A DNA stretch of 64,000 bases, from assembly GCA_937911505.1 (NCBI GenBank), contig CALEMF010000014.1, forward strand, positions 62,001-126,000, in the 5' to 3' direction. Source of the DNA: an uncultured Cytophagales bacterium. Lineage in GTDB: Bacteria; Bacteroidota; Bacteroidia; Cytophagales; Thermonemataceae. The notes beneath the pieces are model-generated. The model made no database searches. It worked only from the letters and a program-made list of their open reading frames with translations, and was not told where the DNA came from. Made by a program: the position numbers and the translations under genes. Positions 35,844 to 45,015 of this stretch are shown piece by piece; within the stretch, counting starts at the first letter, position 1; the number at the start of each line of letters is the position of its first letter.

Positions 35844-36842
35844 ATGCAGCTTTTTTTCTCTATTATTGTACCTGTATACAATCGCCCTGATGAAGTAGAT
35901 GAACTACTTGAAAGCTTGACCAAACAAACCTATCAGCACTTTGAGGTAATTATTGTAGAAGATGGTTCTACGAATCACTGTCAGCCTATCGTAGAGACCT
36001 ACCGAACTCACTTGAATATACGGTATTTTTTTAAAGAAAACTCAGGGCAAGGCTTTAGTAGAAACTATGGCATGGAGCGTGCTAAAGGAGACTATTTTAT
36101 TTTTTTTGATTCAGATTGCCTTATTCCCTCTCATTACTTAGATACTGTAAATGCTTTTATAAACGAAAATGACGTAGCTGCCTATGGCGGGCCCGATCGT
36201 GCCCATCCTACTTTTACCCCTATTCAAAAAGCGATTAGCTATGCAATGACCTCTTTTTTTACAACGGGTGGCATCAGAGGAGGGAAAGATATAGACCCTA
36301 AGAAGTTCAATCCGCGTAGTTTCAACATGGGCTTTGCCAGAAAAGTCTTTGAGAAGGTAGGTGGTTTTACCAGACCCTACTTGGCTGAAGATATCGAGAT
36401 GAGTATTCGTATCAACACAGCAGGCTTTACAACACAACTCATTCCTAAAGCTTACGTCTACCATAAGCGCCGCACCAGTTTCAGACAATTTTACAAACAA
36501 GTACATTTTTTTGGTAGGGCGCGGGTGAGCCTTTTCAAGCAGTATCCTATGGCGTGTAAACCTATTTACTTCTTACCTGCACTTTTTATAGCAGGTCTCT
36601 TGGGTCTGCTTACCTTGTCTATCGCTATAGGTACAGCAGTACCCCTCTATTTACCAAGTGTTTATTACCTTTTAATTTTTATAGATGCCTGGCTCATACA
36701 AAAACTTTCTTGGAAGACAGCGCTCTTAACCATACCTGCTACCTTCTTACAGCTTACTGGCTACGGTTGGGGATTTATACAGCATTTCTGGCAGCATATC
36801 GTATTGGGCAAAGATAATTTTGCGATTTTGAGACGAGGGTAA
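35844..36842 (+). CDS. Membrane glycosyltransferase family 2
   Basis: 332 residues. SIIVPVYNRPDEVDELLES at the start and IIVEDGSTNH give the nucleotide-sugar site; YFIFFDSDCLIP has the DxD motif near residue 91. A C-terminal region with two or three membrane helices follows (about 235-310). It probably adds sugars to an envelope glycan or lipid at the inner membrane. Donor unknown. It stands alone between thiL and the Rpn-type gene. Confidence 0.88.
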   Translation: MQLFFSIIVPVYNRPDEVDELLESLTKQTYQHFEVIIVEDGSTNHCQPIVETYRTHLNIRYFFKENSGQGFSRNYGMERAKGDYFIFFDSDCLIPSHYLDTVNAFINENDVAAYGGPDRAHPTFTPIQKAISYAMTSFFTTGGIRGGKDIDPKKFNPRSFNMGFARKVFEKVGGFTRPYLAEDIEMSIRINTAGFTTQLIPKAYVYHKRRTSFRQFYKQVHFFGRARVSLFKQYPMACKPIYFLPALFIAGLLGLLTLSIAIGTAVPLYLPSVYYLLIFIDAWLIQKLSWKTALLTIPATFLQLTGYGWGFIQHFWQHIVLGKDNFAILRRG

Positions 36843-36915
36843 GGCTCCTGAAAGTTGTACTAAGCATAGCGCTTAGTCAAGTAAGTACAGGTATAAAAAT
36901 GAATAGTTTATTACT

Positions 36916-37734
36916 ATGGCCAACAAGGATAACAAGACGTCTAGTAAGCGAGAAGGAAATGTATATGATCGCCTCTTCAAAGAAAATATAGATGCGCTCT
37001 TTTTACCGCTAGTAGCGCAACGACTAGAGATTGAGATCGATCATTACCAAAAGCTTTCTGTCGAACTACCAAAAACCATTGAACGTAAGGCTGATTTCTT
37101 GGCAGAAGTAACTACCAAAAAAGGAGAAGTAATACTCCTACAAGTAGAGTTCCAAACCAAAGATGACCCCAAGATGCTTGAGCGAATGATGCTCTATCAT
37201 GCCTTACTCTTTGGGAAGTTCAAAAAGCCAGTCAAGCAAATAGTTATCTATTTAGGTCAAAAACCTTCTAAGATGCATACTACGCTCAAGCCAACAGAGC
37301 AATTCGAAGGTTTTGAATTACTAAGTTTACAAGCATTGGAAGCCAAAACGTTTCTAGAAGCCGATGCACCAGAGATGATTTTGCTTGCTTTACTTACTAA
37401 TTATAAGGTGGAACAAAGCCAACAGGTGCTACGTTCTATTCTCGAGCAGTTACAAGAAAAGAGTGCTCCCACGGAGTTAAGGAAGTATTTACAACAGCTA
37501 CTACTGCTCTCTAGAATCAGACAGTTGGAAGATTTAACCCTTAAAATGATTGAGAAAATGCCAATTGATTATAAAATAGAAGATTCTATTCTTTATAAAA
37601 AAGGAGAAGAAAAGCGCACTGAGAAGATTCTTTTAGCACTTAAGTATCTCAAGGAAGGAAAAAGTCATGAAGAGGTTGCTTCCTTAACAGGTCTTGTACG
37701 CGAACTTATCGAGGCAATTGACCCAAAAGATTAA
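36916..37734 (+). CDS. Rpn-family nuclease / PD-(D/E)XK transposase-like protein
   Basis: 272 residues. The start VYDRLFKENIDALFLPLVAQ and the core ADFLAEV...VILLQVEFQTKDD give the PD-(D/E)XK layout with an Asp, then the E-x-Q motif. The C-terminal third is helical and charged (EKMPIDYKIEDSILYKKGEE), as in many relatives. Rpn proteins of E. coli are DNA endonucleases that raise recombination. There is no terminal inverted repeat or second transposase gene nearby, so a free-standing nuclease is more likely than an active transposon. Confidence 0.82.
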   Translation: MANKDNKTSSKREGNVYDRLFKENIDALFLPLVAQRLEIEIDHYQKLSVELPKTIERKADFLAEVTTKKGEVILLQVEFQTKDDPKMLERMMLYHALLFGKFKKPVKQIVIYLGQKPSKMHTTLKPTEQFEGFELLSLQALEAKTFLEADAPEMILLALLTNYKVEQSQQVLRSILEQLQEKSAPTELRKYLQQLLLLSRIRQLEDLTLKMIEKMPIDYKIEDSILYKKGEEKRTEKILLALKYLKEGKSHEEVASLTGLVRELIEAIDPKD

Positions 37735-37880
37735 TGATGTGTATGCTTAAAAGCCTAGCATAAGTACCGACTGGTTATGAAATCGAATACGCTGTTCTTT
37801 TAAAAAAGCTACAAGGAAATCACTTATTTCTCACTCACCTTTAAGAAAGTTGAAATACTTAATTTGAAGAGCGATTAGCC

Positions 37881-37909
37881 AACTCTCCCAACCCTAAGAT
37901 CAGGAGAGT
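37881..37909. terminator. Hairpin between convergent genes
   Basis: ACTCTCC and GGAGAGT pair around a 15-base loop, 12 bp after the malic enzyme stop. No T run on the minus strand, so weak. Confidence 0.35.
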
Positions 37910-37920
37910 ATTATGCTTTG

Positions 37921-40194
37921 CTATGCCTCTTTATCGAAGCGCTGGGCATCTACTACTGCAATCGCTACCATATTGATGATCTCTCTAATGGAACTTCCTA
38001 ACTGTAAGATATGAACAGGTTTGTTCATCCCCAATAAAATAGGACCGATAGCCTCGCTTGTACCCGCTTCTTGCAAGAGCTTGTACGCAATATTTCCTGA
38101 GGCAAGGTCGGGGAAGATGAGCGTGTTTACACCAGTTTCAGCCAAAGGGCTAAAACCGTAATTTTCCTTCAAGAGTCGTTGGTTAAGGGCTACATTGGCT
38201 TGTATATCTCCATCCAAGATAAGATCTGGATATTTTTCTTTGGCTAACTTCACTGCTTGCTGTACTTTTTCAGGCACAGCGCCCTTGCTCGAGCCAAAAT
38301 TGGAGTAAGACAAGGCAGCCATTTTAGGTTCGTACCCGAAGAACTCTACGCCTCGCTGGGTAAGTTTGATAATGTCTACTAGCTCTTCACTTGTAGGATC
38401 AGGGTTAACCGTCGTATCTGAAAAGAAAAGCGTTCTGTTTTTATTAATAATGATGTACATCCCTGCTACACGTTTAAGCGGTTGGCGTGCTCCTATAATC
38501 TCCAAAGCAGGTCGAATTACCCGTGTGTAGTCTTTAGTAAGTCCAGAAATAATGGCATCTGCTTCTCCTTGTTGCAACATCATTGCCCCAAAGTAATTTC
38601 TATCGCGTAGCATCTTCTTAGCACCGTAAAGAGTGATGCCCTTACGCTGGCGTTTTTTATAGAGCGTTTCTGCATAAAAGTTACATTTCTCTGTCTCTTC
38701 AAGCGGATTGATAATGGTTACCTCTCCTACCTCTAGACTGTATTCCTCTATGATCTGATGAATTTTTTCTTTATTACCCAACAGAATGGGTTCGGCAATT
38801 CCTTGATCAACCACTACCTGTACGGCTTTCATAATTTTAGGATTGTCGGCTTCAGCAAAAACGACACGCTTGGGCTGCTTTTTAGCTTTTTGTATAAAGA
38901 CACTCATTAGCTTCTGGTTAAGCCCCAAGCGTTGCTGCAGGGCCAACTCATATTGTTGCCAATCTTCTATGTTTTTCTTAGCCACGCCTGTTTCTATAGC
39001 TGCTTTTGCTACAGCGGGTGAAATGGTGGTGATGAGACGAGGATCGAGTGGTTTAGGAATTAAATAGTCTTTACCAAAACTCATCGTTCCTTCACCATAG
39101 GCTCTGGTCACCATATCTGGTACAGGCTCTTTGGCCAACAGCGCAATGGCTTTTACCGCAGCCAATTTCATTTCCTCATTGATTTCGGTAGCTCTTACAT
39201 CTAGTGCTCCTCTGAAGATGTAGGGAAAGCCCAGTACATTGTTTACTTGGTTAGGATGATCAGAACGTCCTGTGGCCATAATGATGTCATCTCGCGTAGC
39301 CATCGCCAAGTCGTAAGCAATTTCAGGATCAGGGTTGGCGCAAGCAAACACAATGGGTTGGGCCGCCATCGTATTGAGCATTTCAGGTGTAAGCACATCA
39401 CCTTTAGAGAGTCCTAAAAACATGTCAGCCTCCTTGATGGCTTCTTCTAAGGTACGCGCTGGATGATCGGTAGCAAATTCTGCCTTAATACTATCCAGCC
39501 CTTCTCTGTCTTTAGAGATCACCCCTTTGCTATCGAGCATGAGGATATTTTCTTTCTTTACGCCTAATGCTACGTACAGCTTAGTACAAGAAATAGCAGA
39601 AGCGCCCGCTCCGTTTACTACTACCTTGAGTGATTCGATGGGCTTTTTCACAACTTCTAAGGCATTGAGTAAAGCAGCGGCTGTAATGATGGCTGTCCCG
39701 TGTTGGTCATCGTGCATGATGGGAATGTTCATCTGCTCTTTCAATGCCTTTTCTATTTCGAAGCATTCAGGCGCTTTAATGTCTTCTAGATTTACGCCAC
39801 CAAAGGTAGGTTCTAATGACTTTACTATCTTGATAAATTCTTGTGGATCTTCGCAGTTGACTTCAATGTCAAAAACATCTATACCTGCAAACTTTTTGAA
39901 CAACACCCCTTTACCTTCCATAACAGGCTTAGAGGCTTCTGGTCCTATATTTCCTAATCCTAATACAGCCGTTCCGTTGGAAATAACGGCTACTAAGTTT
40001 CCTTTGGCTGTATATTTATAGACATTTTCAGTATTATCAGCAATTTCTTTACAGGGCTCTGCCACACCGGGAGAATAAGCCAAAGCTAAATCTAGCTGAG
40101 AAGTAACGGCTTTGATAGGTACTACTTCTATTTTTCCAGGTTGCTCCAACTCGTGATAATTGAGGGCATCTTCCTTCCTGATTTTTATAGGCAT
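37921..40194 (-). CDS. maeB: NAD(P)-dependent malic enzyme with phosphotransacetylase-like domain
   Basis: 757 residues. The N-terminal half is malic enzyme (AYSPGVAEPCKEIADN, then EVNCEDPQEFI, MHDDQHGTA and VVNGAGASAISC), which oxidises malate to pyruvate. The C-terminal half (from about 425, VIFVQKA-like then KRVVFAEADNPKIMKAVQ) is a phosphotransacetylase-like domain, regulatory in E. coli MaeB. The arrangement and length match MaeB. It could supply NADPH and pyruvate during growth on C4 acids or fats, matching the beta-oxidation genes in this window. Confidence 0.94.
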   Translation of the reverse strand: MPIKIRKEDALNYHELEQPGKIEVVPIKAVTSQLDLALAYSPGVAEPCKEIADNTENVYKYTAKGNLVAVISNGTAVLGLGNIGPEASKPVMEGKGVLFKKFAGIDVFDIEVNCEDPQEFIKIVKSLEPTFGGVNLEDIKAPECFEIEKALKEQMNIPIMHDDQHGTAIITAAALLNALEVVKKPIESLKVVVNGAGASAISCTKLYVALGVKKENILMLDSKGVISKDREGLDSIKAEFATDHPARTLEEAIKEADMFLGLSKGDVLTPEMLNTMAAQPIVFACANPDPEIAYDLAMATRDDIIMATGRSDHPNQVNNVLGFPYIFRGALDVRATEINEEMKLAAVKAIALLAKEPVPDMVTRAYGEGTMSFGKDYLIPKPLDPRLITTISPAVAKAAIETGVAKKNIEDWQQYELALQQRLGLNQKLMSVFIQKAKKQPKRVVFAEADNPKIMKAVQVVVDQGIAEPILLGNKEKIHQIIEEYSLEVGEVTIINPLEETEKCNFYAETLYKKRQRKGITLYGAKKMLRDRNYFGAMMLQQGEADAIISGLTKDYTRVIRPALEIIGARQPLKRVAGMYIIINKNRTLFFSDTTVNPDPTSEELVDIIKLTQRGVEFFGYEPKMAALSYSNFGSSKGAVPEKVQQAVKLAKEKYPDLILDGDIQANVALNQRLLKENYGFSPLAETGVNTLIFPDLASGNIAYKLLQEAGTSEAIGPILLGMNKPVHILQLGSSIREIINMVAIAVVDAQRFDKEA

Positions 40195-40219
40195 AATTAT
40201 ATTAATTATCGTTTTAGTA

Positions 40220-40227
40220 CAAATTTA
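40220..40227 (-). promoter_or_regulatory. Candidate -7 box of the malic enzyme gene
   Basis: TAAATTTG on the minus strand, 25 bp before the ATG. No clear -33 element. Partly inside a hairpin (TTTAC/GTAAA with CTACC/GGTAG). Confidence 0.35.
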
Positions 40228-40312
40228 CCTGCTACCAAAGGTAGGTAAAATGCGAGGTACTTCCAACGAGTATTCCTGTAAAGAGATGTTAAGTTAATGT
40301 GAAATGAAGAAA

Positions 40313-41386
40313 TCAGTAAATGAGGAGACTGACGGCTAAACCAATGACTATTCCTATGAGCAGAACAATACTGTAGGTAAAGCCAACTACACTTAATTTT
40401 AGTAAAGTCTTGAACCAGCCTTGCTTGTAGACAAAATAGAATGATAGATAAATATATACCAAAAAGATAGTAATGCTGGCGTAGATAGCCCACTCTTCTG
40501 CAATCAATAAGGCGAGGCCAAATAATAGAAATAGATACGTGTGTAGGTGGAAAGAATGAATGAGGTGGTCGATGTAATAATAGTTTCTTCTGATATAAAA
40601 GAGCTTAAAGATAAAAGCAAGCGAAGGAATCATCAGAAACATAATTAAGGAAAGTTTATTAACGAAGTAGAGAATCACTTCACCTAAGCGAGCGTCAGCT
40701 AGTCGAATATTTTGTTGAGCAAAAAGCCTATTAAAAAAGGTATTGGGTATTTGTAGTATTTTCAATAGTTTTTCAGGCTCTTGGACTTGTTCTTCTCGTA
40801 CAAGTATGAGATGATCAGAATTAATATTAATAAGCCCTTTGTTTTTGTACTCACCTGCTTGTGCTTTTTGTTTGATATTCTTTACTTTTTCTTCAATTTT
40901 CTCTTCTGTGGCCTTCAGCGATTTCACATATCGTAATACGATACTATCTCTTATATCGTGTGTTCTCAATAAGAGCGCAAGGCTATCTGCTTTTTGCTCT
41001 TTTTCAGCCACTAAGTTATTGCCCATAAAATAGCCATAACCCTCTAGTTGCTCTTGTCTACTCAATGTAGTGGCTAGTGTAATAAAGTATAAAATACTGA
41101 CTATGATATACAAACGAATGGGATGTACGTAGCATTTTCTTTTTCCTTGTATGTACGTATTGACCAGAAAGCCAGGACGAAACAGAAAAGGAATGATGCT
41201 TCTATAAATCTTGGAGTCGTAAGAAAAAAGGTTACTAAAGAATTCACCAATTACCTCCAAAAGTGTAGGAGTAGCTTGGTTTTTCTGACCACACTTGGGA
41301 CAGTAGTTTTCTTCAGCTTGGAAAGGATAGTGACAGTTAAGACAGTTTTCTGTCTTTTTTTTTGATTTAGGTTTGACTGTACTCAT
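40313..41386 (-). CDS. DUF3667-type membrane protein with zinc ribbon
   Basis: 357 residues from the ATG at 41386. The N-terminus has two CxxC pairs, CLNCHYPF and YCPKCGQKN, forming a zinc ribbon. Then come the hydrophobic segments typical of DUF3667 in Bacteroidetes (VHPIRLYIIVSILYFITL, and several helices after residue 230) with a charged helical stretch in between (about 120-210). Function unknown. It follows the malic enzyme on the same strand at 118 bp, with no evidence for a shared function. Confidence 0.8.
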   Translation of the reverse strand: MSTVKPKSKKKTENCLNCHYPFQAEENYCPKCGQKNQATPTLLEVIGEFFSNLFSYDSKIYRSIIPFLFRPGFLVNTYIQGKRKCYVHPIRLYIIVSILYFITLATTLSRQEQLEGYGYFMGNNLVAEKEQKADSLALLLRTHDIRDSIVLRYVKSLKATEEKIEEKVKNIKQKAQAGEYKNKGLININSDHLILVREEQVQEPEKLLKILQIPNTFFNRLFAQQNIRLADARLGEVILYFVNKLSLIMFLMIPSLAFIFKLFYIRRNYYYIDHLIHSFHLHTYLFLLFGLALLIAEEWAIYASITIFLVYIYLSFYFVYKQGWFKTLLKLSVVGFTYSIVLLIGIVIGLAVSLLIY

Positions 41387-41772
41387 CGTAGAAAGATACA
41401 AAGCCTTTCAAAGAAGTACAAACTAAAAAAGGGTTTCAAAATTTTGAAACCCCTTTCCCGTTAAACAAAAATTGAACACTATGCATTTTATGATACGAAT
41501 ATAAGAAAAAAAGGTTACAAATCCCTATACTTTTTTCTTTTTTCTTGTAAAATCCTTCAAAATAATACATCGATAAAAAAAAGCCTCATTAAAACTTCTT
41601 GTTTTTCAATCAATAAGAGGAATTGTTTTACTTAGGATTCCGTAATCAACCAATCCTTTGATTCAATATTACTCAGATACAACTTTAAAAAGTATATGAT
41701 TATAGAGAATGAGAGTAGTTTCAAAAGTCTTTTTTCGCTTTCTTTGTAGCATTAAGCATATCCTCTATTCGC
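41387..41772. other. Non-coding stretch with two terminator-like hairpins on the minus strand
   Basis: No reading frame of note. A perfect 22-bp palindrome (41432-41453) with a T run on the minus strand, and a second hairpin near 41582-41622 with eight T on the minus strand, are both present though no minus-strand gene lies upstream. An unannotated small RNA is possible. Confidence 0.45.
41427..41456 (-). terminator. Terminator-like hairpin without an obvious gene
   Basis: GGGTTTCAAAA / TTTTGAAACCC is perfectly self-complementary; on the minus strand six T follow. It lies upstream of the DUF3667 gene start. Confidence 0.6.
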
Positions 41773-42252
41773 ATGCGTATTTGTTTTCTAATCATCATTC
41801 TAAGTTGTTACCAAAGTCAGGTGACTGCACAATCTACCTCATCCGCTCAAGTAAATCCTTGTAAGGAAAAATTAATTCGTGTAGAAAAAGATAGTAAATA
41901 TGGCTTTATGAATGAGCAACAAGTAGTGGTGATCCCTATTAAATACGATTATGCCTCTGAGTTTCGAGGGTGTTTATCAGAAGTAGAATTGGCTGGTAAA
42001 CGAGGATGGATCAGTAAAAAAGGCGAGGTAGTGGTACCCATTATATACGAGTATACTTGGGAATTTAAAGAAGGGATGGCAATGGTGAAAAAAGATGATA
42101 AAATAGGCTGGATTGATACTACGGGAAAAGTCGTCATTCCTATTCAGTACGATGGTGCCCAAGACTTCGTACGTGGAACTGCATCTGTAATGAAAGACGA
42201 AAAGCAATATACTATCAATCGTAAGGGTGAATGTGTGAGAGACTGCGAATAG
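41773..42252 (+). CDS. WG-repeat exported protein
   Basis: 159 residues. Signal peptide up to about residue 20 (CYQSQVTAQS). The rest is made of about four WG-type repeats of about 25 residues: KYGFMNEQQVVVIPIKYDYA, RGWISKKGEVVVPIIYEYT, IGWIDTTGKVVIPIQYDGA and a decayed last unit. Such repeats form beta structures; no reaction is known. The gene is small for the family, which is often several hundred residues. Confidence 0.85.
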   Translation: MRICFLIIILSCYQSQVTAQSTSSAQVNPCKEKLIRVEKDSKYGFMNEQQVVVIPIKYDYASEFRGCLSEVELAGKRGWISKKGEVVVPIIYEYTWEFKEGMAMVKKDDKIGWIDTTGKVVIPIQYDGAQDFVRGTASVMKDEKQYTINRKGECVRDCE

Positions 42253-42339
42253 ATTTCACTTTCATAAAAGTAGGGAAGGGAGAATCAGATTACCAAATTA
42301 ATTATTAATTTTGCCACCACTATTAATTTTTGAAAGGCA

Positions 42340-42978
42340 ATGAAGTATTATAAGTTCTTTTTGGTGAGTTTAGGTGTTATTATCATAGATCAACTTGTTA
42401 AGATGATCATACATTTTAACCTAGAGTTGGGTGTTGCTGGGCAAATCGTTGTCTTTGGCGATTGGTTCAAGATACATTATGTACTGAATCCGGGTATGGC
42501 ATTTGGCTTAGAGCTCCCTCGTCCTTATGGTAAAATTCTTCTTTCTATCTTCAGAATGTTAGCGGTGATAGGAATTGCCTACTACTTAAAACTCCTTATT
42601 GATAAACAGGTACATCGCGGCTTACTTATTTGTATCGCACTTATTCTAGGCGGTGCTATAGGCAATGTGGTGGATAGTACTTTTTATGGTGTATTGCTGG
42701 ATAACGCGCCAGAGGGCTCTCCTACACCTTGGTTTCACGGGCAAGTGGTGGATATGTTTTATATCGATATTTGGGAGGGTATTCTTCCTGAGTGGGTACC
42801 CCTACTCGGAGGAAAGTACTATTCTTTCTGGCCTATTTTTAATATAGCAGATGCTTCTATATTTGTAGGGGTATTTACTATTTTGATTTTTCAAGGAAGA
42901 TTTTTCCCCAAGCCTAAAAAGGAAGAGGACAATACAACTCCTACTCCTGAAACCAACGTGGCAAAAAGTAGCGAGTAA
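42340..42978 (+). CDS. lspA: Lipoprotein signal peptidase (signal peptidase II)
   Basis: 212 residues with four membrane helices. Catalytic aspartates are Asp138 (QVVDMFYI) and Asp171 (FNIADASIF). It cuts the signal peptide before the lipidated cysteine of lipoproteins such as the ASST-like and adaptor proteins of this window. A loop of about 40 residues between the two aspartate motifs is longer than in E. coli, a usual trait in Bacteroidetes. TAATTTTG (42306-42313) upstream may be a -7 box. Confidence 0.96.
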   Translation: MKYYKFFLVSLGVIIIDQLVKMIIHFNLELGVAGQIVVFGDWFKIHYVLNPGMAFGLELPRPYGKILLSIFRMLAVIGIAYYLKLLIDKQVHRGLLICIALILGGAIGNVVDSTFYGVLLDNAPEGSPTPWFHGQVVDMFYIDIWEGILPEWVPLLGGKYYSFWPIFNIADASIFVGVFTILIFQGRFFPKPKKEEDNTTPTPETNVAKSSE

Positions 42979-42979
42979 G

Positions 42980-43195
42980 CTATTCTTCTTCGTTTTCAGA
43001 AGGCATATCCTTATCATCTCTGCCCCGTAGCTTTTTATCGTCTACGTGTTTATTGAGAAACTTATTGAGTTTATCAATATTGTGCGTAGAGATAATTTCA
43101 CCAAAAGAATTAATCTTTATGTTGAATCCCTCTAGCTCCTCGCTTACTTTGGGAGTCTGCTTATTTTTGGGTTCTTTCTTTTTCTTCTTACTCAT
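42980..43195 (-). CDS. Small charged protein next to gltX
   Basis: 71 residues from the ATG at 43195. Lysine-rich start (MSKKKKKEPKNKQ), a central NIKINSFGEIISTHNIDKLN segment and an acidic tail. I know no function; it resembles a small family seen in Cytophagales beside lspA or gltX. It runs convergent to lspA with only one base between the stops and follows gltX at 67 bp. Confidence 0.6.
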   Translation of the reverse strand: MSKKKKKEPKNKQTPKVSEELEGFNIKINSFGEIISTHNIDKLNKFLNKHVDDKKLRGRDDKDMPSENEEE

Positions 43196-43215
43196 ATCTT
43201 TCTGTTTGAGACAAA

Positions 43216-43243
43216 GTGTATGATCATTGGTGTGATCATACAC
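43216..43243. terminator. Perfect hairpin after gltX
   Basis: GTGTATGATCA / TGATCATACAC with a six-base loop, 20 bp after the gltX stop. No T run on the minus strand, so it may be a weak terminator or a processing site. Confidence 0.45.
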
Positions 43244-43262
43244 CCATCTAATTAATAATTTT

Positions 43263-44801
43263 TTACTTTACAGGTATAGAAATGACTTCAAAAGCTTTAT
43301 CAAGGCGATTGATCACTTCTTCTTTACCTAGTATGTCCATAATGCTTCCCAAGTCAGGACCCGCTCCTACGCCTGTTAAAGTAACCCGCAACGCAGGCAT
43401 TAGCTGACCTAGCTTTAAGCCTTCTTGCTCTATGAGCTCGTGCAGGGTTGCTTTGGCTTTTTCGCCTGTGTAGTTGTCCAGCTCTTCTACACTTTTTTGA
43501 AAGCCCTTCAGAACATCTACTACGCGCTCATTCCACTTTTTGTGAATGACCTTCTCATCGTAATGGGTTGGTGCACTAAACAAGAATTGGGCATCTTTCC
43601 ATAAATCATTTGGGAAAGTGGCACGTTCCTTCATCAATTCACAGATTTGTAACAGTTGTGCCTCCGTGTACCTACTGTAGTCTATTTGATTGGCTTCTAA
43701 GCCTGCTTTCAAATAAGAAAGCAACGTTTCGTTCGGTTTCGCGCGTAAATATTGCTGATTGAACCACTTTGCTTTCTCAATGTCAAACTTAGCCCCTGAC
43801 TTACCAATACGCGCTACAGAGAATGTTTCGATAAGTGCTTCCATCGAAAATAGCTCCTGATTATCACCTGGATTCCACCCGAGAAAGGCCAAAAAATTTA
43901 CGAGTGCTTCGGGTAAATAGCCCTTTTCTTTATACCCTTCTGATTGATTCCCTTGATCGTCTGTCCAGTTTAATGGAAAGATAGGGAAACCCAAATCATC
44001 AGCCACTCGCTTACTAAGCTTTCCGTTACCGTCAGGACGTAATATTAAAGGCAGATGCGCAAACTGCGGCGTTTTCCAACCTAAACATTGATAAAGTAGT
44101 ATGTGCAAAGGCGCAGAAGGGAGCCATTCTTCTCCTCTAATTACATGTGTAATTTTCATCATATGATCGTCCACAATATTCGCGAGGTGATACGTAGGCA
44201 TGCCATCCGACTTCATCAGTACCTTATCGTCGATGGCAGAAGAATGTACCATTACCCAGCCTCTTACCAAATCGTTAAAGCGTACTTGCTGCTTGTGGGG
44301 TACTTTTAGCCTAATTACGTAAGGATCGCCAGAAGCCAAACGTGCAGCCACATCATCTTCGGGTAAGGTTAAAGAATTCTTCATCTGCATTCTCGAGATG
44401 GCATTGTAAGAAGGATTCTTCGACTTAGCCGCTACTAGGCGGTCTCGCATGGCTTCTAACTCTTCGGTAGTGTCAAAAGCATAGTAGGCATGGCCATTTC
44501 TAAGTAACTGTTTGGCGTATTTTTGGTAAATCTCTTTCCTTTCTGATTGTGTATAAGGTCCCCATTCTCCTCCCTTTTGAGGGCTCTCGTCTGCTTCTAT
44601 ACCTAACCAGCTAAGCGCCTCATAAATATACTGTTCGGCTCCCTGCACAAAACGACTCTGGTCAGTATCTTCTATACGAATAATAAACTGTCCTCCTGTT
44701 TGCTTAGCCAGCAAATAATTGTACAGGGCAGTTCTTACTCCTCCAATATGCAAGCCTCCTGTAGGGCTTGGCGCAAAGCGAACTCTCACGGGATTATCCA
44801 T
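43263..44801 (-). CDS. gltX: Glutamyl-tRNA synthetase
   Basis: 512 residues, the class I size. The HIGH motif is in FAPSPTGGLHIGGV (residues 9-22); the KMSKS-type motif is KLSKRV near residue 260. RIEDTDQSR and the anticodon-binding helical part follow. It charges tRNA-Glu for translation. TAACTTTG on the minus strand (44844-44851) is a plausible -7 box 42 bp upstream. Confidence 0.97.
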   Translation of the reverse strand: MDNPVRVRFAPSPTGGLHIGGVRTALYNYLLAKQTGGQFIIRIEDTDQSRFVQGAEQYIYEALSWLGIEADESPQKGGEWGPYTQSERKEIYQKYAKQLLRNGHAYYAFDTTEELEAMRDRLVAAKSKNPSYNAISRMQMKNSLTLPEDDVAARLASGDPYVIRLKVPHKQQVRFNDLVRGWVMVHSSAIDDKVLMKSDGMPTYHLANIVDDHMMKITHVIRGEEWLPSAPLHILLYQCLGWKTPQFAHLPLILRPDGNGKLSKRVADDLGFPIFPLNWTDDQGNQSEGYKEKGYLPEALVNFLAFLGWNPGDNQELFSMEALIETFSVARIGKSGAKFDIEKAKWFNQQYLRAKPNETLLSYLKAGLEANQIDYSRYTEAQLLQICELMKERATFPNDLWKDAQFLFSAPTHYDEKVIHKKWNERVVDVLKGFQKSVEELDNYTGEKAKATLHELIEQEGLKLGQLMPALRVTLTGVGAGPDLGSIMDILGKEEVINRLDKAFEVISIPVK

Positions 44802-44843
44802 GGTTGTATAAACGATTTTTATTTAAAAACTAATACTGTAAAG

Positions 44844-44851
44844 CAAAGTTA
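44844..44851 (-). promoter_or_regulatory. Candidate -7 box of gltX
   Basis: TAACTTTG on the minus strand fits TAnnTTTG; the -33 element is unclear. Confidence 0.35.
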
Positions 44852-44960
44852 TGAAACAAGCCCTGAATATCTATTAAAAAGGGCGTGAAATATCACATTG
44901 AAATGCTTGTGAAAATCAATAATTCGGAATATCTTGTGTGAGGATGTAAAAATATTTTTC

Positions 44961-44968
44961 TAAATTTG
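44961..44968 (+). promoter_or_regulatory. Candidate -7 box of the response regulator gene
   Basis: TAAATTTG 47 bp before the ATG; a TTG lies upstream at 44934-44936, 24 bp away, slightly far for the consensus. Confidence 0.4.
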
Positions 44969-45015
44969 CTCTTGAACACATAATAATACTTTGGCTTTTA
45001 AAAAAGATTACTTGG

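Noticed and set aside
39527-40021. 164-codon plus-strand frame
   Set aside because: Lies wholly opposite the malic enzyme gene; serine-rich composition typical of an antisense shadow.
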